Position numbers and translations under genes: made by a program
Assembly: GCF_009865135.1 (NCBI RefSeq)
Contig: NZ_WWGH01000001.1
Location: forward strand, 4,960,001 to 5,024,000
Length of the DNA stretch: 64,000 nt
Source: Streptomyces sp. SID8374
Lineage (GTDB): Bacteria; Actinomycetota; Actinomycetes; Streptomycetales; Streptomycetaceae
Reading direction: 5' to 3'
Part shown: positions 1-7,550 of the stretch, in pieces
Layout: every line of letters begins with the position of its first letter
How positions within the stretch are numbered: position 1 is the stretch's first letter
The notes under the pieces: model-generated
Seen by the model: the letters and a program-made list of their open reading frames with translations, nothing else
What the model was told of the DNA's origin: nothing
Databases searched by the model: none

Positions 1-89
1 ACCGGCTGGGCGGCGGCGGGCGTGGTCATGCCCGCGGCGAGCGCGACGGCGGCGGCAGCGGCGACAGCCGGGACCCCCACCCTCTTCAC
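1..89 (-). CDS. Secreted protein, N-terminus only (runs off window)
   Basis: The minus strand opens with a GTG at 87-89 and stays open to the window edge, so only about 29 residues are visible. They begin V(M)KRVGVP, continue as an Ala/Val-rich hydrophobic core, and end with PAAAQPV, which is a Sec signal peptide with a likely cleavage after AAA. A purine-rich GGGGAGAG stretch lies upstream. The mature protein is outside the window, so no function can be given. Confidence 0.6.
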   Translation of the reverse strand, partial: MKRVGVPAVAAAAAVALAAGMTTPAAAQP

Positions 90-238
90 ATGTCTGTGCA
101 ACTCTCCCCCTGGAGAATGAGGCGGTTCCTCTGAACCGTTCACTCAATCTAGAGGGTGAAAATCGTGAAGGGGTTCGCAAGGGATGTGTATGAGTTGTGA
201 GTTGACTCTCTCTGGCTGGAAACCGCCCCGGGGCGGCG

Positions 239-595
239 ATGAGTTTCGGTCGCCGGACCGGTCCTCCCGTTGTGGCAGCCATCGATCCGATCGTCCTCGT
301 CGTCACCGGACACCTCACCCGTGACGCCGTACCGGCCCTCTGCGCGGAGCTGGAGACCTTGCTGAAGGGCCCCCGGGGCGCCGCCGCGCTGGTCGAGTGC
401 GATGTGGGCGGTGCGGACCGGGCGGACCTGGTCCTGGTCGAGGCCGTGGCCCGGCTGGCACTCGTCGCCCGCCGGGCCGGACGGCAGCTGCGGCTGCGCC
501 GCGTGGGCCCCGAACTCCAGGGGCTGCTGGACCTGGTGGGGCTGGCGGACGTGGTCGCCCTGGAGGGGCCGGAGGAGCGCGTGCCGGGCCCGTGA
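239..595 (+). CDS. STAS-domain protein (anti-sigma antagonist-like)
   Basis: This 118-residue protein is almost entirely one STAS fold: strand VLVVTGHLT near residue 20, helix PALCAELETLL, core strand AALVECDVGG near 50, helix LVLVEAVARLALVARRAG, and the terminal QLRLRRVGPELQGLLDLVGL helix pair. STAS proteins of this size normally act in partner-switching control of sigma factors. The loop that usually carries the phosphorylated Ser or Thr (around GGADRADL) has neither, so regulation by phosphorylation is doubtful. No anti-sigma kinase is adjacent. The mobile element begins about 40 bp downstream. Confidence 0.7.
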   Translation: MSFGRRTGPPVVAAIDPIVLVVTGHLTRDAVPALCAELETLLKGPRGAAALVECDVGGADRADLVLVEAVARLALVARRAGRQLRLRRVGPELQGLLDLVGLADVVALEGPEERVPGP

Positions 596-613
596 CCGAC
601 CGGGCCGGACAGC

Positions 614-637
614 GTCCGTACCGGTCCGGTCAGCCTT
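614..637. repeat. Left fragment of 21-nt tandem repeat array
   Basis: The sequence CCGTACCGGTCCGGTCAGCC followed by TT matches units of the array at 3133-3182. It abuts the left end of the putative mobile element at 639, so the element appears to have landed inside this array. Confidence 0.55.
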
Positions 638-684
638 AGGCCGTGTATCGAAAGTGGCTCTTGGGCTGTGGATGATCACGGTTC

Positions 685-1585
685 ATGGCGCGCGGAGATC
701 TCACGGACGAGCAGTGGGCGGTGCTGGCGCAGTTGTTGCCGAAGGGGAGGAAGCCGGTGCGTCCACCGGTCTGGTCCCGGCGGCAGTTGATCGACGGCAT
801 ACGGTTCCGGGTCCGGACCGGTGTGCCGTGGCGGGACGTACCCGTCGAGTACGGGCCGTGGGGCCGGGTCTACGGCCTGTTCCGCCGGTGGCAGCGGAAC
901 GGTACCTGGCAGCGGATCCTCATCCGGCTCCAGTCCCTGGCCGACGCGAAAGGCACGATCGTGTGGGATCTGAGTGTCGACTCCACGGTGTGCCGCGCCC
1001 ACCAGCACGCGGCTGGGGGCCGCAGACAGGGCGACTTGCGGAAGGAACCGCCAGGCGGCGTGTTCACCGAGCCCGGTGATCACGGGCTGGGACGTTCGCG
1101 CGGTGGGTTCACCACCAAGCTGCACCTGGCCGTCGAGCAGGGCCAAAGGCCCATGTCGACCGTGATCACGGCCGGGCGGCGCGGAGACTCGCCGCAGTTC
1201 GAACCAGTGCTGGAGAAAGTCCGCGTGCCCCGCATCGGGCCGGGCCGGCCACGCGTCCGCCCCGATCGCGTGCGAGCCGACAAGGCGTACGCCTCCCGCG
1301 AGAATCGCGCCTACCTGCGCCGTCGCGGGATCCGCTGCACCATCCCGGACAAGACCGACCAGGCGCGCAACCGGCGCAAGCTCGGCTCCCGCGGCGGTCG
1401 GCCGCCGGAGTTCGACAAGGCTGACTACCGTGAGCGCCATGCGGTCGAGTGCGGGATCAACCGTCTCAAGAGGCACCGCGCCGTCGCTACGCGATACGAG
1501 AAACTCCCAGTCTCGATACGAGGCGACCGTGCTGGTCGCAGCCATCAACGAGTGGCTGCGAGCAGCACTTTCACACCAGACTTAG
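685..1585 (+). pseudogene. IS5-family transposase, frameshifted near the C-terminus
   Basis: The N-terminal DLTDEQWAVLAQLLP and WRDVPVEYGPW blocks, the first catalytic Asp in DLSVDSTVCRAH, a second Asp in RADKAYASR and the final Glu in RHAVECGINRLKRHR identify an IS5-type DDE transposase. After RYEKLPV the frame is lost: the expected RYEATVLVAAINEWLR is encoded in the next frame from 1514. One extra base near 1513 explains this, and the intact frame would stop at 1583-1585. As written the original frame reads on through unrelated codons to 1782. All three catalytic residues precede the shift, so some activity cannot be excluded. Confidence 0.8.
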
Positions 1586-2316
1586 ATCTGTGCGCTGCCG
1601 CCGTCGACGGCGAGTTCGGAGCCGTTGAGGTAGCTGGAGGCGTCAGAGGCGAGGAAGACGGCTGCTGCAGCGATCTCCTCGGGTTCGGCCAGGCGGCCGA
1701 GGGGGATCGCAGCTCCGGCGGCGGCGAGTTGTTCGGCCGGGATCAGGTCGATCAGGCCCTGAGTGCGGGTGCCGCCAGGTGAGAGCATGTTGATGCGATA
1801 TCCGCCCGCCCCGGCGCCGTGGGCGAATCCGCGGACCAGGTTGCGCAGCGCTGCCTTGGTCGCCCCATAGACAGGCAGGGCCGGTTGCGGTCGGGTGGCG
1901 GCCGACGATCCGGTGAAGATGATCGAGGCTCCCGGAGACAGATGCGGCAGCGCCTTCTGCAGGGTGAACAGTGGGCCCTTGACGTTGGTGGTGAGCATGG
2001 CGTCGACCTGTTCCTCGGTGATCTCCCCGAGCGGGGCGGCGATCCCGATGCCGGCGTTGGCGACCAGGACATCGATGTGTCCGGCCTGTTCGACGACCGT
2101 CCTGTAGAGGCTGTCGAGGTCGTCGAGCCGGTCCACGTCGCAGCGGATCCCGGTCACCTGGGGGCCGAGTTCGGCCTCGACCTCGTCGAGCTGTGCCTGG
2201 CGGCGACCGGTAACGAACACCCGCGCGCCCTCGGCGTGGTACGCCTGTGCGATCGCCCGGCCGATGCCCGCATTTCCGCCGGTCACGACCGCAACCTTGC
2301 CCTTTAGAGAGTTCAT
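1582..2316 (-). CDS. SDR-family NAD(P)-dependent oxidoreductase
   Basis: A classical short-chain dehydrogenase of 244 residues. The Rossmann glycine motif TGGNAGIG is near residue 12, the NAG motif in LVANAGIG near 87, and catalytic Ser (TGSSAA), Tyr and Lys (YGATK) lie near 137 to 155. The C-terminal LASDASSYLNGSELAVDGG is typical. The substrate cannot be read from sequence. ATG at 2316 is preferred over GTG at 2322 because GGGAAGAG lies at a suitable distance. It lies just downstream of a tetR gene on the same strand, with a large palindrome in the gap, so TetR control is likely. Its 3' end overlaps the end of the converging transposase by 4 bp. Confidence 0.9.
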   Translation of the reverse strand: MNSLKGKVAVVTGGNAGIGRAIAQAYHAEGARVFVTGRRQAQLDEVEAELGPQVTGIRCDVDRLDDLDSLYRTVVEQAGHIDVLVANAGIGIAAPLGEITEEQVDAMLTTNVKGPLFTLQKALPHLSPGASIIFTGSSAATRPQPALPVYGATKAALRNLVRGFAHGAGAGGYRINMLSPGGTRTQGLIDLIPAEQLAAAGAAIPLGRLAEPEEIAAAAVFLASDASSYLNGSELAVDGGSAQI

Positions 2317-2328
2317 GATCACTCTTCC

Positions 2329-2385
2329 CTAGTTTTTGTCTCCATGGTCAATAAAACATTTTTTGACCATGGAGACAAAAACTAG
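2329..2385. promoter_or_regulatory. Perfect 23-bp inverted repeat upstream of the SDR gene
   Basis: Arms 2329-2351 and 2363-2385 are perfect inverse copies with an A/T-rich 11-nt spacer. The arm cores read TTGACCATGGAGACAAAAAC. The TGACCAT/ATGGTCA half-sites are shared with the palindrome in front of tetR at 3068. Its position directly upstream of the SDR start suggests a double TetR operator. Confidence 0.65.
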
Positions 2386-2436
2386 ACCGGAGATGTGACC
2401 GATGCCATAAGCGGCGGAGGGCGGACGTGGAGGGCT

Positions 2437-3048
2437 CTACGCCTGCGCGGGATCCGCGTCCGCTCGGCCCGGGAGCACGCGGAGTGCGTCGAGTGCGACC
2501 GCGGTGAGCGCGGCACGACCGACTCCCGCCCGGCCGACCAGCTCCATCCCTCGGATGACGGCGACGAAGTACATCGCCAGCGACGTCAGGTTCGCGTCCG
2601 CCGGCAGATCGCCACTCTTTTGGGCGTCCTCTAGGCAGTGCGCGTAGATTCCGGCGAGCTCCTCGATGCCGGCCCTGGTGACCGTGGAGAGCTGATCCTG
2701 CTCGCCGGTCGACTCGACGAGAGCACGCGTGGCGAGTGAGACCCGGCTATCGCTGCGGCTGAACTCGATCGCCATGCGCAGCATGTGGCCCCGGATCCGC
2801 TCCAACGGGGACGCGTCGCCGTGCTGGAGCGCTTCCGAGACAGCGCGCGCCGCCTCGTCGCGATCCTCCGAGAGTGCCCGCAGGAACAGCTCTCGTTTTC
2901 CTCCGAACGCGTTGTAAAGGCTCTGCTTCCCCAACCCGGTCGCTCGCACCAAATCGTCAAGGGTCGTGGCAGCGAGGCCGTTCACGACGAACACCTCGCT
3001 GGCACTACTGATGACGTCACGTTCTTCGAACTTGCGAGGGCGCGGCAT
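2437..3048 (-). CDS. TetR/AcrR-family transcriptional regulator
   Basis: A 203-residue TetR protein. The N-terminal helix-turn-helix is clear: ERDVISSASEVF, then GLAATTLDDLVRATGLGKQSLYNAFGGKRELF over residues 24 to 56. The rest is a helical ligand domain with the common FVAVIRGMELVGRAG segment near 165. It sits upstream of the SDR gene on the same strand. A TGACCATATGGCCA palindrome lies 20 bp before its start and related half-sites precede the SDR gene. It probably represses both itself and the SDR gene, with an effector related to the SDR substrate. Both genes lie inside the putative mobile element. Confidence 0.88.
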   Translation of the reverse strand: MPRPRKFEERDVISSASEVFVVNGLAATTLDDLVRATGLGKQSLYNAFGGKRELFLRALSEDRDEAARAVSEALQHGDASPLERIRGHMLRMAIEFSRSDSRVSLATRALVESTGEQDQLSTVTRAGIEELAGIYAHCLEDAQKSGDLPADANLTSLAMYFVAVIRGMELVGRAGVGRAALTAVALDALRVLPGRADADPAQA

Positions 3049-3067
3049 GCGTCCAAGGTTACGTTAC

Positions 3068-3081
3068 TGACCATATGGCCA
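3068..3081. promoter_or_regulatory. Candidate TetR operator
   Basis: TGACCATATGGCCA is a near-perfect palindrome 20 bp upstream of the tetR start. Its half-site TGACCAT recurs in the 2329-2385 inverted repeat. Confidence 0.5.
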
Positions 3082-3132
3082 AATTTTCATCTAGGAACAG
3101 ATTCCACTTTCGCAACAGGCCCCAGTAGCGCG

Positions 3133-3182
3133 TCGGTCAGCCTTCGTACCGAATCGGTCCGCCCTCGTACCGGTCCGGTCAG
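3133..3182. repeat. 21-nt tandem repeat array (right part)
   Basis: Two full 21-nt units and a partial one, of the type CGGTCCGCCCTCGTACCGG, run into the 3' end of the sigma factor gene. The same unit is found left of the mobile element at 614-637. Confidence 0.6.
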
Positions 3183-4219
3183 CCCTCGTCCGTCGCTGCC
3201 GGAAGCCGGTCGGGCAGGCCGAACAGCGGGAACCAGCGCTCCACGTCCAGGAAGCAGTGCATCCCCGAGATCGCCCCGTCCTGCACGTCGATGACCTGCA
3301 CCGCCCACGGCACGAAACCGCCGCCCTCCGGGTCGGGCTTGTAGTGCGCGAAGCCCGGGGAGCCGTTGGCCGACACGGGCAACAGCCGGGAGCCCGCGCA
3401 GGACGCGCCCATGGTGGTCATGAAGCCCGTGATGTCCGAGGTGCCCTGGAGCCACAGGTCGAACGGCGGCATCGTCATGACCGCGTCCTCGTGGAGCAGC
3501 GCGGTCAGGGCGGCCATGTCGTACCCCTCGAACGCCTTCACATAGCGCTCCAGAAGCTTCTGCTGCTCCTCGTCGAGGGGGTCCGCCGCGTCCGGGACCC
3601 GCCCCTCCGTCTCCGTCAGGGTGGCGCGGGCCCGCTGGAGGGCGCTGTTGACCGAGGCGACGGAGGTCTCCAGCAGCTCGGCGACCTCGGCGGCCTTCCA
3701 GGCGAGCACCTCGCGCAGGATCAGCACGGCACGCTGCTTGGGCGGCAGGTGCTGGAGGGCGGCGACGAACGCCAGGCGCACCGACTCCCGCGCCACGGCC
3801 GCCTCCGCCGGGTCCTCGACCGTCGGCAGGATGCGGCCGTCCGGCATCGGCTCCAGCCAGACATTCTCCGGCCGGGGGCTGAGGGCGGCCTGGGCGAGGG
3901 GGGTCGGGCCCGTCAGGTCGACCGGGCGGGCCCGCTTGTTGCCCGCGCTCAGCATGTCCAGGCAGACGTTGGTGGCGATCCGGTAGAGCCAGGAGCGCAA
4001 GGACGAGCGGCCCTCGAACTTGTCGAAGTTGCGCCAGGCCCGCACCAGGGTGTCCTGCACCGCGTCCTCGGCCTCGAACGCCGAGCCGAGCATCCGGTAG
4101 CAGTACCCGGTCAGCTCGGTGCGGTGGCCTTCGAGGCGGGCGTCGACATCCGTGGGGCCCGCGCCGTCCGCAGCGCCGGCCCCCGCCCCCGCGGCCGTCC
4201 TCGTGGTCAGATCGCTCAT
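3179..4219 (-). CDS. ECF sigma factor with C-terminal SnoaL-like domain
   Basis: Region 2 is seen at ELTGYCYRMLGSAFEAEDAVQDTLVRAW and SSLRSWLYRIATNVCLDML (residues about 35 to 95), region 4 at LPPKQRAVLILREVLAWKAAEVAELL and VASVNSALQRARATL (about 170 to 215). A SnoaL/NTF2-like domain (LLERYVKAFEGYDMAALTALLHEDA onward) fills the remaining 130 residues. This is the SigG/TIGR02960-type ECF architecture, in which the fused domain is thought to replace a separate anti-sigma factor. The start at 4219 follows GGGGTGGAGC. No anti-sigma gene is adjacent. Its target promoters cannot be read from the window. Confidence 0.88.
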   Translation of the reverse strand: MSDLTTRTAAGAGAGAADGAGPTDVDARLEGHRTELTGYCYRMLGSAFEAEDAVQDTLVRAWRNFDKFEGRSSLRSWLYRIATNVCLDMLSAGNKRARPVDLTGPTPLAQAALSPRPENVWLEPMPDGRILPTVEDPAEAAVARESVRLAFVAALQHLPPKQRAVLILREVLAWKAAEVAELLETSVASVNSALQRARATLTETEGRVPDAADPLDEEQQKLLERYVKAFEGYDMAALTALLHEDAVMTMPPFDLWLQGTSDITGFMTTMGASCAGSRLLPVSANGSPGFAHYKPDPEGGGFVPWAVQVIDVQDGAISGMHCFLDVERWFPLFGLPDRLPAATDEG

Positions 4220-4340
4220 CGCTCCACCCCTGTCCCGCGGCCGCGCCGCGGCATCCGTCACCCGGTACGTCGGAAGCTACCGCAGGCCACTGACAACAGG
4301 GGTGGAAAGAGGCCGATGGGCGATCGCCGGTCAGGCCCGG

Positions 4341-5057
4341 TCAGGTCCCGGGCTTGCGCCCGTAGACGTACACGTCGTCGCCGTTCTTCAGCAGTTTCCA
4401 GTATGCCTTCGCGTCGGCGGGGCGCATGTTGACGCAGCCGCCGGAGCCCGGCGGGTTGTACATGGACTTGGTGACCGAGTGGAACGCCTGGCCGCCGTCG
4501 AAGAACTGCGCGTGCGGCATCCACACCTTGTAGATCGTCGACCAGTGGTTGATGCTGCGCCAGTAGATCTTCTTGGCGCCCGTACGCGTCTCCGCGCCGT
4601 CCCGGCCGGTCCGCACCGGCACCGGACCGTACTTCAGCTTCTTGCCGTCCTGGATCCAGCTCAGCTGCCGGGTCAGGTCGACACAGGCGATGCGCCCCTT
4701 GTCGGTGGGGCACTTCCCGGCCTTGTTCGGGTTCTTCCCGGCCGCCTTCTGGGCGAGCATCGTGTTCATCGTGCGCCAGGTCAGCGGCCCCGCGTACCCG
4801 ATGGTGGGGGTGATTCCGTGGGCCTTCTGGAACTTCTGGATCGCCTTGCAGTCGGCCGCCGACTGCTTGCCGTCGACGGGCCGCTTCAGGAACTTCTCGA
4901 CCTGCTTCTGGTGCGGCCCGGTGGAGGTGGTGCAGGAGGCCGCCTGGGCCGTGGTGCCGGTGCCCAGGACCAGGGCGGGTGCCGCCACCAGACCGGCCAC
5001 GGAGAGCGCGGCCCCGCGTCGCAGCCGCCCTCCCGGTACTTTCGCGATCACTCCCAT
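4341..5057 (-). CDS. Secreted L,D-transpeptidase with peptidoglycan-binding domain
   Basis: A 238-residue exported protein. The signal peptide (MGVIAKVPGGRLRRGA, hydrophobic core, TTAQAAS) ends near residue 39. A peptidoglycan-binding helix set follows (VEKFLKRPVDGKQSAADCKAIQKFQKAHGI), then a YkuD catalytic domain from about 125. The catalytic stretch reads HSVTKSMYNPPGSGGCVNM: the Cys is present, but the usual Ser-His-Gly-Cys has Gly in place of His. Such enzymes make 3-3 cross-links in peptidoglycan. The start has a good GGGGAG site. Neighbours do not form an operon with it. Confidence 0.88.
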   Translation of the reverse strand: MGVIAKVPGGRLRRGAALSVAGLVAAPALVLGTGTTAQAASCTTSTGPHQKQVEKFLKRPVDGKQSAADCKAIQKFQKAHGITPTIGYAGPLTWRTMNTMLAQKAAGKNPNKAGKCPTDKGRIACVDLTRQLSWIQDGKKLKYGPVPVRTGRDGAETRTGAKKIYWRSINHWSTIYKVWMPHAQFFDGGQAFHSVTKSMYNPPGSGGCVNMRPADAKAYWKLLKNGDDVYVYGRKPGT

Positions 5058-5212
5058 GTGCCCAACTCCCCTTCGCCCACAGTGGTTTTGTGGTTACGCC
5101 TGGTAGACGCGCGAAGGGGAGGGGAGGTTGCACGGGGCAGGTCTCGGTTGCGTCGCGTTCCGGCATAGCCGGAATTACAGCCTCCGGAACTCCGGGACGG
5201 GCTCTCTGCGGG

Positions 5213-6526
5213 TCAGCGGGTCGCCGGAATCAGCGCCCGCCGCTCGGCCCGCGCCACCCGGGTCCCGTACAGGGTGATGGAGACGACGCCGAGGACCGCG
5301 AGCAGGCCCAGCGCCACCGTCGCCGCCCAGCCACCCGCGTGGAAGGCGACCGCGCCGAGTGTGCCGCCCGCGCTGGAGCCCAGGTAGTACGCCGACTGGT
5401 AGAGCGCGGAAGCCTGCGCCCGGCCCGTCGTGGCGGTCCGGCTCACCGAGGACGAGGCGACCGCGTGCCCCGCGAAGAACCCGGCCGTGATCAGCACCAG
5501 GCCCAGCAGTACGGAGGCCAGCTGGTCGGCGAGCGAGAGCAGCAGCCCGGCCGTGGTGGTGGAGACCGCGAGGTAGAGCGCGCCCCGGCGGCCGAGGCGG
5601 GCCACCAGGCGTCCGGCCGCGGCGGAGGAGACCGTACCGACCAGGTAGACCAGGAAGATCGACCCGACGATGCCCTGCGGCAGCGAGAACGGCTCCTCGA
5701 CCAGCCGGTAGCCGATCACCGTGTAGACCGCGCCGAACACGGTCATGAACAGCGCGCCGATCGCGTACAGCCGCACCAGCAGCGGGTTGCCGAGGTGCGT
5801 GGCGACGGTCTTCGCCAGCGCCTTCGGGTTGAGCGTTCCGGGGGTGAAGTTACGGGCCCGGGGGATCAGGAAGTGGAAGGCGACGGCGCACGCGAGCGCG
5901 AGCAGACCGACCGCCGCGAGCGCCGCGCGCCAGCCCCAGGCCTGGGCGACCCAGCCGGTGAGGATGCGGCCGCTCATGCCGCCGATGCTGTTGCCCGCGA
6001 CGAACAGCCCGATCGCGGCGATCAGCGCCTTGGGCCGGACCTCCTCGGCGAGGTACGCCATCGCGGAGGCCGGAAGCCCGGCGAGCGCCGCACCCTGGAT
6101 GGCCCGCAGCGCGATCAGCCAGCCGATCGAGGGGGCGAACGGCACCAGCATCCCGACCAGGACCGCGACCGTCAGCGAGGCCGTCATCATCTGCCGCCGC
6201 CCGAACCGCTCCGACAGGGCGCTCAGCGGCAGCACACACAGTGCCAGGGCGCCGGTCGCCGCGGAGACCGTCCAGCTCGCCTGACCGGCGCTCACTCCGT
6301 ACGAGGCGGAGATCGCGGGCAGCAGGGCCTGGGTGGAGTAGAGGAGGGCGAAGGCCGCGACACCGGCGGCGAAGAGCGCGAAGCTCATCTTGCGGTAGCC
6401 GGGGCGGCCGGGCTCCAGGCGCTCGGTGGCGGCAGCGGGAGCGGCGGCGCGGGAGGTGATGACGGGGGACGACGGGGCAGAGGCATCCACGATCACGGTG
6501 GATGCCCCGGTATCGGCGGGAGGCAT
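5213..6526 (-). CDS. MFS transporter
   Basis: A 437-residue major facilitator with about 12 hydrophobic helices after a 45-residue hydrophilic N-terminus. The loop 2-3 signature LSERFGRRQMM (around residue 105) and GWRAALAAVG fit drug/metabolite:H+ antiporters of the YnfM/AraJ type. It is divergently transcribed from a LysR regulator with only 62 bp between starts, which usually means LysR controls the transporter. The transported compound cannot be predicted. Confidence 0.88.
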   Translation of the reverse strand: MPPADTGASTVIVDASAPSSPVITSRAAAPAAATERLEPGRPGYRKMSFALFAAGVAAFALLYSTQALLPAISASYGVSAGQASWTVSAATGALALCVLPLSALSERFGRRQMMTASLTVAVLVGMLVPFAPSIGWLIALRAIQGAALAGLPASAMAYLAEEVRPKALIAAIGLFVAGNSIGGMSGRILTGWVAQAWGWRAALAAVGLLALACAVAFHFLIPRARNFTPGTLNPKALAKTVATHLGNPLLVRLYAIGALFMTVFGAVYTVIGYRLVEEPFSLPQGIVGSIFLVYLVGTVSSAAAGRLVARLGRRGALYLAVSTTTAGLLLSLADQLASVLLGLVLITAGFFAGHAVASSSVSRTATTGRAQASALYQSAYYLGSSAGGTLGAVAFHAGGWAATVALGLLAVLGVVSITLYGTRVARAERRALIPATR

Positions 6527-6549
6527 ACGACGAACGTAGAGCGCCGCGT

Positions 6550-6570
6550 TTCATGCGTCCAATGCACGAA
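6550..6570. promoter_or_regulatory. Candidate LysR operator between MFS and LysR genes
   Basis: TTCATGC and GCACGAA form an inverted repeat (one mismatch, 7-nt spacer) in the 62-bp divergent intergenic region. This is where a LysR protein would control both genes. Confidence 0.4.
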
Positions 6571-6588
6571 ACCGCCATAATCGATCCC

Positions 6589-7542
6589 ATGGCGCATCAA
6601 CGCAGCTCACAGCCCCGGCTGTCACCAAGCAGTTACGAAGAAGACATCCGGGCCGTCCTCGCGCCCCGCCTCGCGTACTTCGAGGCGGTCGCCCGCCACG
6701 AGCATGTGACCCGCGCCGCACACGAGCTCGGCGTCCCGCAGTCCACGCTCTCGCGGGCCATGGTCCGGCTCGAAGCGGACCTGGGCGTCGCCCTGTTCGC
6801 CCGCAAGGGCCGCACGGTCTCGCTCACCCCGGCCGGCCGCACCTTCCTCACCTCGGCCGAACGGGCCCTGGCCGAGGTGGAGAAGGCAGCCGACGCGGTC
6901 CGCGCGGACGCCGACCTCACGACGGGCCGGGTCTCCTTCGGCTTCCTGCACACCATGGGCTCGGAGACCGTACCCGCCCTGATCCGCGCCTTCCGCGCCG
7001 ACCACCCGAGGGTCCGCTTCCAGCTCGTGCAGAACTACGGCGAGGCCATGATCGAACGCCTCCGCGCGGGCGGCCTCGACCTCTGCCTCACCTCACCCGT
7101 CCCCGACGCCCCCGACCTGGTCACCCGCCGCCTGGACGAACAGCGCCTGCGCCTGGTGGTCCCCGACGACCACCGCCTCGCCTCCCGCCGCCGCATCCGC
7201 CTCGCGGAGGCCGCCGACGAGACGTTCGTGACGCTCGAACCCGGTTACGGGCTCCGCCGCATCACCGACGACCTCTGCACGGAGGCGGGTTTCACCCCGC
7301 GCGTCGCCTTCGAGGGCGAGGAGGCGGAAACCCTGCGCGGCCTGGTCGCCGCCGGGCTGGGCGTCGCCCTGCTGCCGCCCCCGGCCGTTGCCCGCCCGGG
7401 TGTGGTCGAACTGACGGTCACCGCCCCGCGCGCGGTCCGCGAGATCGGCGTCGCCTGGCTGGACGGCCACCCCGACACCCCGCCGGTCGCCGCCTTCAAG
7501 CGGTTCCTGCTCTCGCGGCGGGGGAATCTGCTGCCGGACTGA
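6589..7542 (+). CDS. LysR-family transcriptional regulator
   Basis: A 317-residue LysR protein. The winged helix-turn-helix is at residues about 17 to 75 (YFEAVARHEHVTRAAHELGVPQSTLSRAMVRLEADLGVALFAR, seen as consecutive blocks), followed by the linker helix and a periplasmic-binding-like effector domain (GRVSFGFLHTMGSETVPALIRAF, VAAGLGVALLPPP). The start at 6589 is chosen because upstream in-frame codons run into the intergenic operator and the MFS start. It is divergent from the MFS transporter and is probably its regulator. Confidence 0.88.
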   Translation: MAHQRSSQPRLSPSSYEEDIRAVLAPRLAYFEAVARHEHVTRAAHELGVPQSTLSRAMVRLEADLGVALFARKGRTVSLTPAGRTFLTSAERALAEVEKAADAVRADADLTTGRVSFGFLHTMGSETVPALIRAFRADHPRVRFQLVQNYGEAMIERLRAGGLDLCLTSPVPDAPDLVTRRLDEQRLRLVVPDDHRLASRRRIRLAEAADETFVTLEPGYGLRRITDDLCTEAGFTPRVAFEGEEAETLRGLVAAGLGVALLPPPAVARPGVVELTVTAPRAVREIGVAWLDGHPDTPPVAAFKRFLLSRRGNLLPD

Positions 7543-7550
7543 GGGGGTGC

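Larger units (their letters stand above)
639..3122. mobile_element. Putative IS5-family element with SDR/TetR passenger genes
   Basis: A 19-nt left end at 639-657 (GGCCGTGTATCGAAAGTGG) is the imperfect inverse of 3104-3122, matching at 15 of 19 positions, with CCACTTTCG/CGAAAGTGG perfect. Between them lie a transposase, an SDR gene and a tetR gene. The interior has visibly lower G+C than its surroundings. The same 21-nt repeat unit flanks both ends. A second terminus-like CACTTTCACAC lies at 1566-1576 just after the transposase, so the element could instead be a plain IS (639 to about 1585) next to an older IS end at 3104. The composite reading is inference. Confidence 0.5.

Noticed and set aside
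149..679. A minus-strand open frame over the STAS gene
   Set aside because: It has no domain or ribosome site; the plus-strand STAS fold is clear.
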